Assembly (NCBI GenBank): GCA_963377175.1
Contig: CAUJNA010001011.1
Coordinates: 1-64,000, forward strand
Length of the DNA: 64,000 nucleotides
Source of the DNA: Effrenium voratum
Lineage: Eukaryota; Sar; Dinophyceae; Suessiales; Symbiodiniaceae
Direction of reading: 5' to 3'
Shown here: one piece after another, positions 61,393 through 64,000 of the stretch
Layout: every line of letters starts with the position of its first letter
Position numbering within the stretch: the stretch's first letter is position 1
Translations under genes and position numbers: made by a program
Notes under the pieces: generated by a model
What the model saw: the letters and a program-made list of their open reading frames with translations, nothing else
The model's database searches: none
What the model was told of the DNA's origin: nothing

Positions 61393-62314
61393 GTGACCCA
61401 GCCAGACATGGCCCTGCTGCCGTTCCTGCAACACGGGGTACCAACAGGTGCTGTCTCAGCCTTGCCACCCAGCCAACAATGGCCGGCCAAAAAGCCGGAC
61501 ACGGCCGTGCCACCAGATGTAGAGATCTGTGAAGGCAACTGGAAAATGGCTGAGGACGAACCAGAGACAGTTCAAAGCCTGTTGCGCGATGAAATTGCCA
61601 ACAACTGGATCGTAGAAACCGGCCTTAGCCTTGCCGAAGCTCGGAAAAAATGGCTTTTAGGTATCGCCGTAGGCAAACTAAATGTGGTCTTTGCAGAGGG
61701 AAAAGAGCCGCGGCTTGTCCTGGACAGCACCGTGTGCCAAGTGAATACCAGATGCCATCTACCAGAGCGCCTTAGCCTGCCAATGGCTGCAGACCTGGCG
61801 CTGTCCACGCAACCAGAAGACACTCCAGGTGCCTTTGCGCGGGCAAAGCATTGACTTCAAAGCCGCGCACAAACAGGTGCAGGTCCGCCCTGAAGAGCAT
61901 GGCCTTTTACTGTTTGCTTTTCAGGAAAAACTCTACCATAAGAGAGTATGCCATTTCGGAGGCCGTTTCTCGGCATTCTGGTGGCGACGCACTGGCTGGC
62001 GCGTTTCTACTCCGCCGAGTGCATGGGCTGTTGGCTTGGAAGCCCCACAAAGCCTTCCTATTCGTGGACGACCTGCTGCGCGCACTCGTCCGAGACAGTG
62101 CCTCAGACATGTTCGCCTTAGTGGTGCTGTTCTTCTGCGCAATTGCTGCGCCCATTTCGTGGAAAAAGGCGCAGTTTCAGGACAGCCTCATTTGGTGTGG
62201 CTGGGAGATCAACTTCTCCCACGATACCATTCAGCTTGTGTCCAGCTGGACGCCTTGATCAAAGCATTGCTGGAAGCAAACGAGTACTACGTAAGACACT
62301 CGAGCAGTGCATAG
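61393..62314 (+). pseudogene. DIRS-like reverse transcriptase remnant
   Basis: The frame from 61,393 gives ETVQSLLRDEIANNWIVETG, KEPRLVLDSTVCQVNTRC and LPERLSLPMAADLALS. After a change near 61,830: SIDFKAAHKQVQVRPEEHGL (motif A Asp) and HFGGRFSAFWW. After another: WKPHKAFLFVDDLLRALV (motif C, VDD) and SLIWCGWEINFSHDTIQL. The motif order and wording match tyrosine-recombinase-type (DIRS/Ngaro) RTs. Not a single open frame, so inactive. Confidence 0.65.
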
Positions 62315-62514
62315 GCCTGCTCATTTAGGCCACCAGCATTGCCTTGCATCTCAGATCTTGGCTAGCGCCTCTCTACTCTGATCTCAACAGCCCTCCGGGC
62401 TCGATGCGCTCGGTACCACCACAACTGTGGTCAGCCTTCAGAGCCTCCTTGAACAAGGACCTCAAGACCAGCCATAGCCTTCCCAGCCTTTGAATCGCAG
62501 CGGGCTCCGAAATT

Positions 62515-63663
62515 TTGGGCCGCCCCATGCATTGCCCTCAGGACGTCCCGCGTGTGCCAGGCACCAGCAAACCCACGTGGGTACGTGTCTCAGATCCAAA
62601 TAACCCCTATACTAGCCTTTCCAAGTCGAGCCAGCAATGCCTTACGTGGCTAGCTTCGTGCTTCCAGCACTCGCCAGTTCAGCCCTTGGCACGGCCGCAC
62701 CAGCTGCAGGCACTGGCAGCCGCAGATGCCTGTACCGAAGGCGACTTGGTAGGTATAGGTGGCTGGGCAATCACTTCATCACAACTGGTTTGGTTTGCCG
62801 AAACCTGGAACATGCAGGACATACGGGCAGTATGGCCTTGCCTTGTCAAGCCTGGACAGCGCTACATCGCATGTTTCGAAACGCTGGCGCAGTTGGCGCT
62901 GCTGCAGGCCACCCATAGCCACATTGGTGGTGGGCACTACTCATTCAGCATGCCTTCAGGCACTGATAACTTGGCAACAGAGGCAAGCCTTAACAAGTTG
63001 TTCACGACTTCTTGGCCGCTGCAACTCTTCGTGCAGCTCACAGCCTTCTGGGCGCATGCGCACAATGTGTTGCTGCAGCCCACACATGTTCCAGGCAGGA
63101 ACAATGATTGGGCAGACGACCTAAGCAGAGGTCGGCTAGCCCGATTCAGCCATCGCCCAGAGAGTCGCGTACGCTTCAGCCCCGCAGGCCTTGCGCTGTC
63201 AGGCAGAGGCATCCAGTTGTGTCTGATTGATGCGCCCTGGCGCCCGCAACACCTAGCAGCTGCTGCCAGCTGTAGACAAGCCTTGCTGCCTTCCAACAGG
63301 CGTCGCGACCCGACATCGCCCTGGCTCTGGCTGCATCTGTCAGCAGCTTCACAGCAAGCCGCTTTGGCGAAAATGAGCAGTCCCAGAACAGCAAATGCTG
63401 ATAAGCATGTAAATGCAATGTCGTGCGACATTTGCCCTGCCAGGTACAACCCCACTCTGAAGGGGGGTGATGAGGCCGGCGGCCCAGCTGGCTCGCTTAT
63501 ACCGGGGTTGCCTGAAACACTGAAGGGGGGTCAACGCACCTCCTGCTCCAGGCGCATCCGTGCCCTGGAAGCAGTGCTACTTTCAGCAATCCCGGTTAAA
63601 AGAACTGCGGCCGCTTCGGACTTGCTTTGTTCTTTTGGGTGGTCTGGTTTGGGTTCAAGATAG
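62515..63663 (+). CDS. DIRS-like RNase H and C-terminal region
   Basis: A 382-codon frame. It holds an RNase H pattern: LAAADACTEGDLVGIGGWAI (Asp), IACFETLAQLALLQATHS (Glu), MPSGTDNLATEASLNKL (Asp) and THVPGRNNDWADDLSRG (His/Asn-Asp), 62,700-63,130. The remainder to 63,663 reads less convincingly and becomes repeat sequence. Together with the RT 200 bp upstream it forms one element. The tyrosine recombinase expected in DIRS elements is not in the window. Confidence 0.6.
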   Translation: MGRPMHCPQDVPRVPGTSKPTWVRVSDPNNPYTSLSKSSQQCLTWLASCFQHSPVQPLARPHQLQALAAADACTEGDLVGIGGWAITSSQLVWFAETWNMQDIRAVWPCLVKPGQRYIACFETLAQLALLQATHSHIGGGHYSFSMPSGTDNLATEASLNKLFTTSWPLQLFVQLTAFWAHAHNVLLQPTHVPGRNNDWADDLSRGRLARFSHRPESRVRFSPAGLALSGRGIQLCLIDAPWRPQHLAAAASCRQALLPSNRRRDPTSPWLWLHLSAASQQAALAKMSSPRTANADKHVNAMSCDICPARYNPTLKGGDEAGGPAGSLIPGLPETLKGGQRTSCSRRIRALEAVLLSAIPVKRTAAASDLLCSFGWSGLGSR

Positions 63664-63771
63664 GAGCAGTGCAACATGCCTTAGCGCTTAGGGTTTTCTT
63701 TTCCCTTGTGTTTAGGGCATGTTGTGAATCTACTTCCGCGGTGGCCGTTTTGCTCCTAGCCTTGACCCAAA
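63648..63771. repeat. Small imperfect foldback
   Basis: TTTGGGTTCAAGATAGGAGC (63,648-63,667) pairs with GCTCCTAGCCTTGACCCAAA (63,752-63,771), and CAACATGCC pairs with GGCATGTTG further in. It lies between the two 32-bp direct repeats. Confidence 0.65.
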
Positions 63772-63835
63772 CTTGATCTGTTTCATTTGAAACCCACCCA
63801 CCCACCCTGCATTGCCTTTTCTATAAGGGTCTCCG

Positions 63836-63888
63836 GACCTCCGGGTCTCCGGACCGCCCACGGTCTCAGGACCACCAGGTCTCCGGAC
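63836..63888. repeat. GGTCTCCGGACC short repeats
   Basis: Four near-copies of GGTCTCCGGACC, itself almost palindromic, with short spacers (TCCGG, GCCCAC, ACCA). Confidence 0.8.
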
Positions 63889-64000
63889 CGGCGTGGGCAC
63901 GCTTGCCACGCCTTGCGCGCACTGCACGCACCTGCAAGGACACGCGTTGTCTTGCCTTTAAGTTTCACGGGGGGTCAACGCACCTCCTGCTCCAGGCGCA

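Larger units (their letters stand above)
63525..64000. repeat. 32-bp direct repeat, second copy at the window edge
   Basis: GGGGGGTCAACGCACCTCCT continuing GCTCCAGGCGCA occurs exactly at 63,525-63,556 and 63,969-64,000, 444 bp apart. The second copy is cut by the window end, so the repeat may be longer. Confidence 0.9.

Overview
The window looks like nuclear DNA of a dinoflagellate. It is GC-rich and crowded with decayed retroelements. It carries dinoflagellate-type LINEs (GEATHPGP-like leader before an endonuclease, a YxDNW reverse transcriptase), a copia pol with a C-terminal membrane segment, DIRS-like RT/RNase H, short-repeat arrays built on the decamer CCGTATGATC, and one probable GA-AG intron. 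The species cannot be fixed from sequence alone. I see no rRNA, tRNA or CRISPR array, and almost no intact host gene.

About 1-4,619: GC-rich host repeats (foldback element, dispersed repeats, twin hairpins, 21-bp tandem array), a possible fibre-like pseudogene on the minus strand, and a copia retrotransposon remnant on the minus strand broken at its RT VDD box. About 4,620-20,330: an AT-rich, gene-dense island of about 15.7 kb, read as an integrated polinton-like-virus/virophage-type element. It carries a DDE integrase, GIY-YIG nuclease, S74-type fibre, penton-like minor capsid protein, double-jelly-roll-type major capsid protein, A32/FtsK-like packaging ATPase, lipase-like protein, several small zinc-finger proteins and a cytosine-methyltransferase stub. 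Four genes share an upstream motif (CTTGTAAAA, short spacer, TTAAAGAAA) 20-31 nt before the start, and a fifth has a degenerate copy. Several virion genes carry single-base frameshifts, mostly in short homopolymers. No polymerase, replicative helicase or protease was found in it.

About 20,330-25,440: GC-rich tandem repeats, then a decayed family-A (TV-Pol-like) DNA polymerase fused to a D5/SF3 helicase, and a GC-rich integrase C-terminal fragment. These look like remains of a second, older, host-ameliorated virus-like element. About 25,500-35,544 (element A) and 38,390-48,922 (element B): two related LINE-type retroelements that begin with a C5 cytosine methyltransferase. This is followed by a long ORF1 with LHGGG modules, a coiled coil, an AP-type endonuclease, RT, CCHC finger, RNase H and a C-terminal domain. 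In element A the RT-RNase H cassette is inverted and sits inside the endonuclease. Between them lie a probable carbohydrate-binding exon, a 0.5-kb tandem duplication, a second foldback element and a YMDD-type RT remnant.

About 49,300-55,300: an unusual decayed cluster of RNase H, a second PolA-palm-like protein, a satellite of about 0.3-kb units, and an SF1 (UPF1-like) helicase fragment, all on the plus strand. About 55,850-61,280: a very long, mostly unrecognised plus-strand coding region whose last 877 codons hold a Tpt1/KptA-like domain and a zinc ribbon. About 61,300-63,300: a DIRS-like RT/RNase H remnant, followed by inverted and direct repeats up to the window edge. All function calls are motif recognition by eye; no database search was possible.
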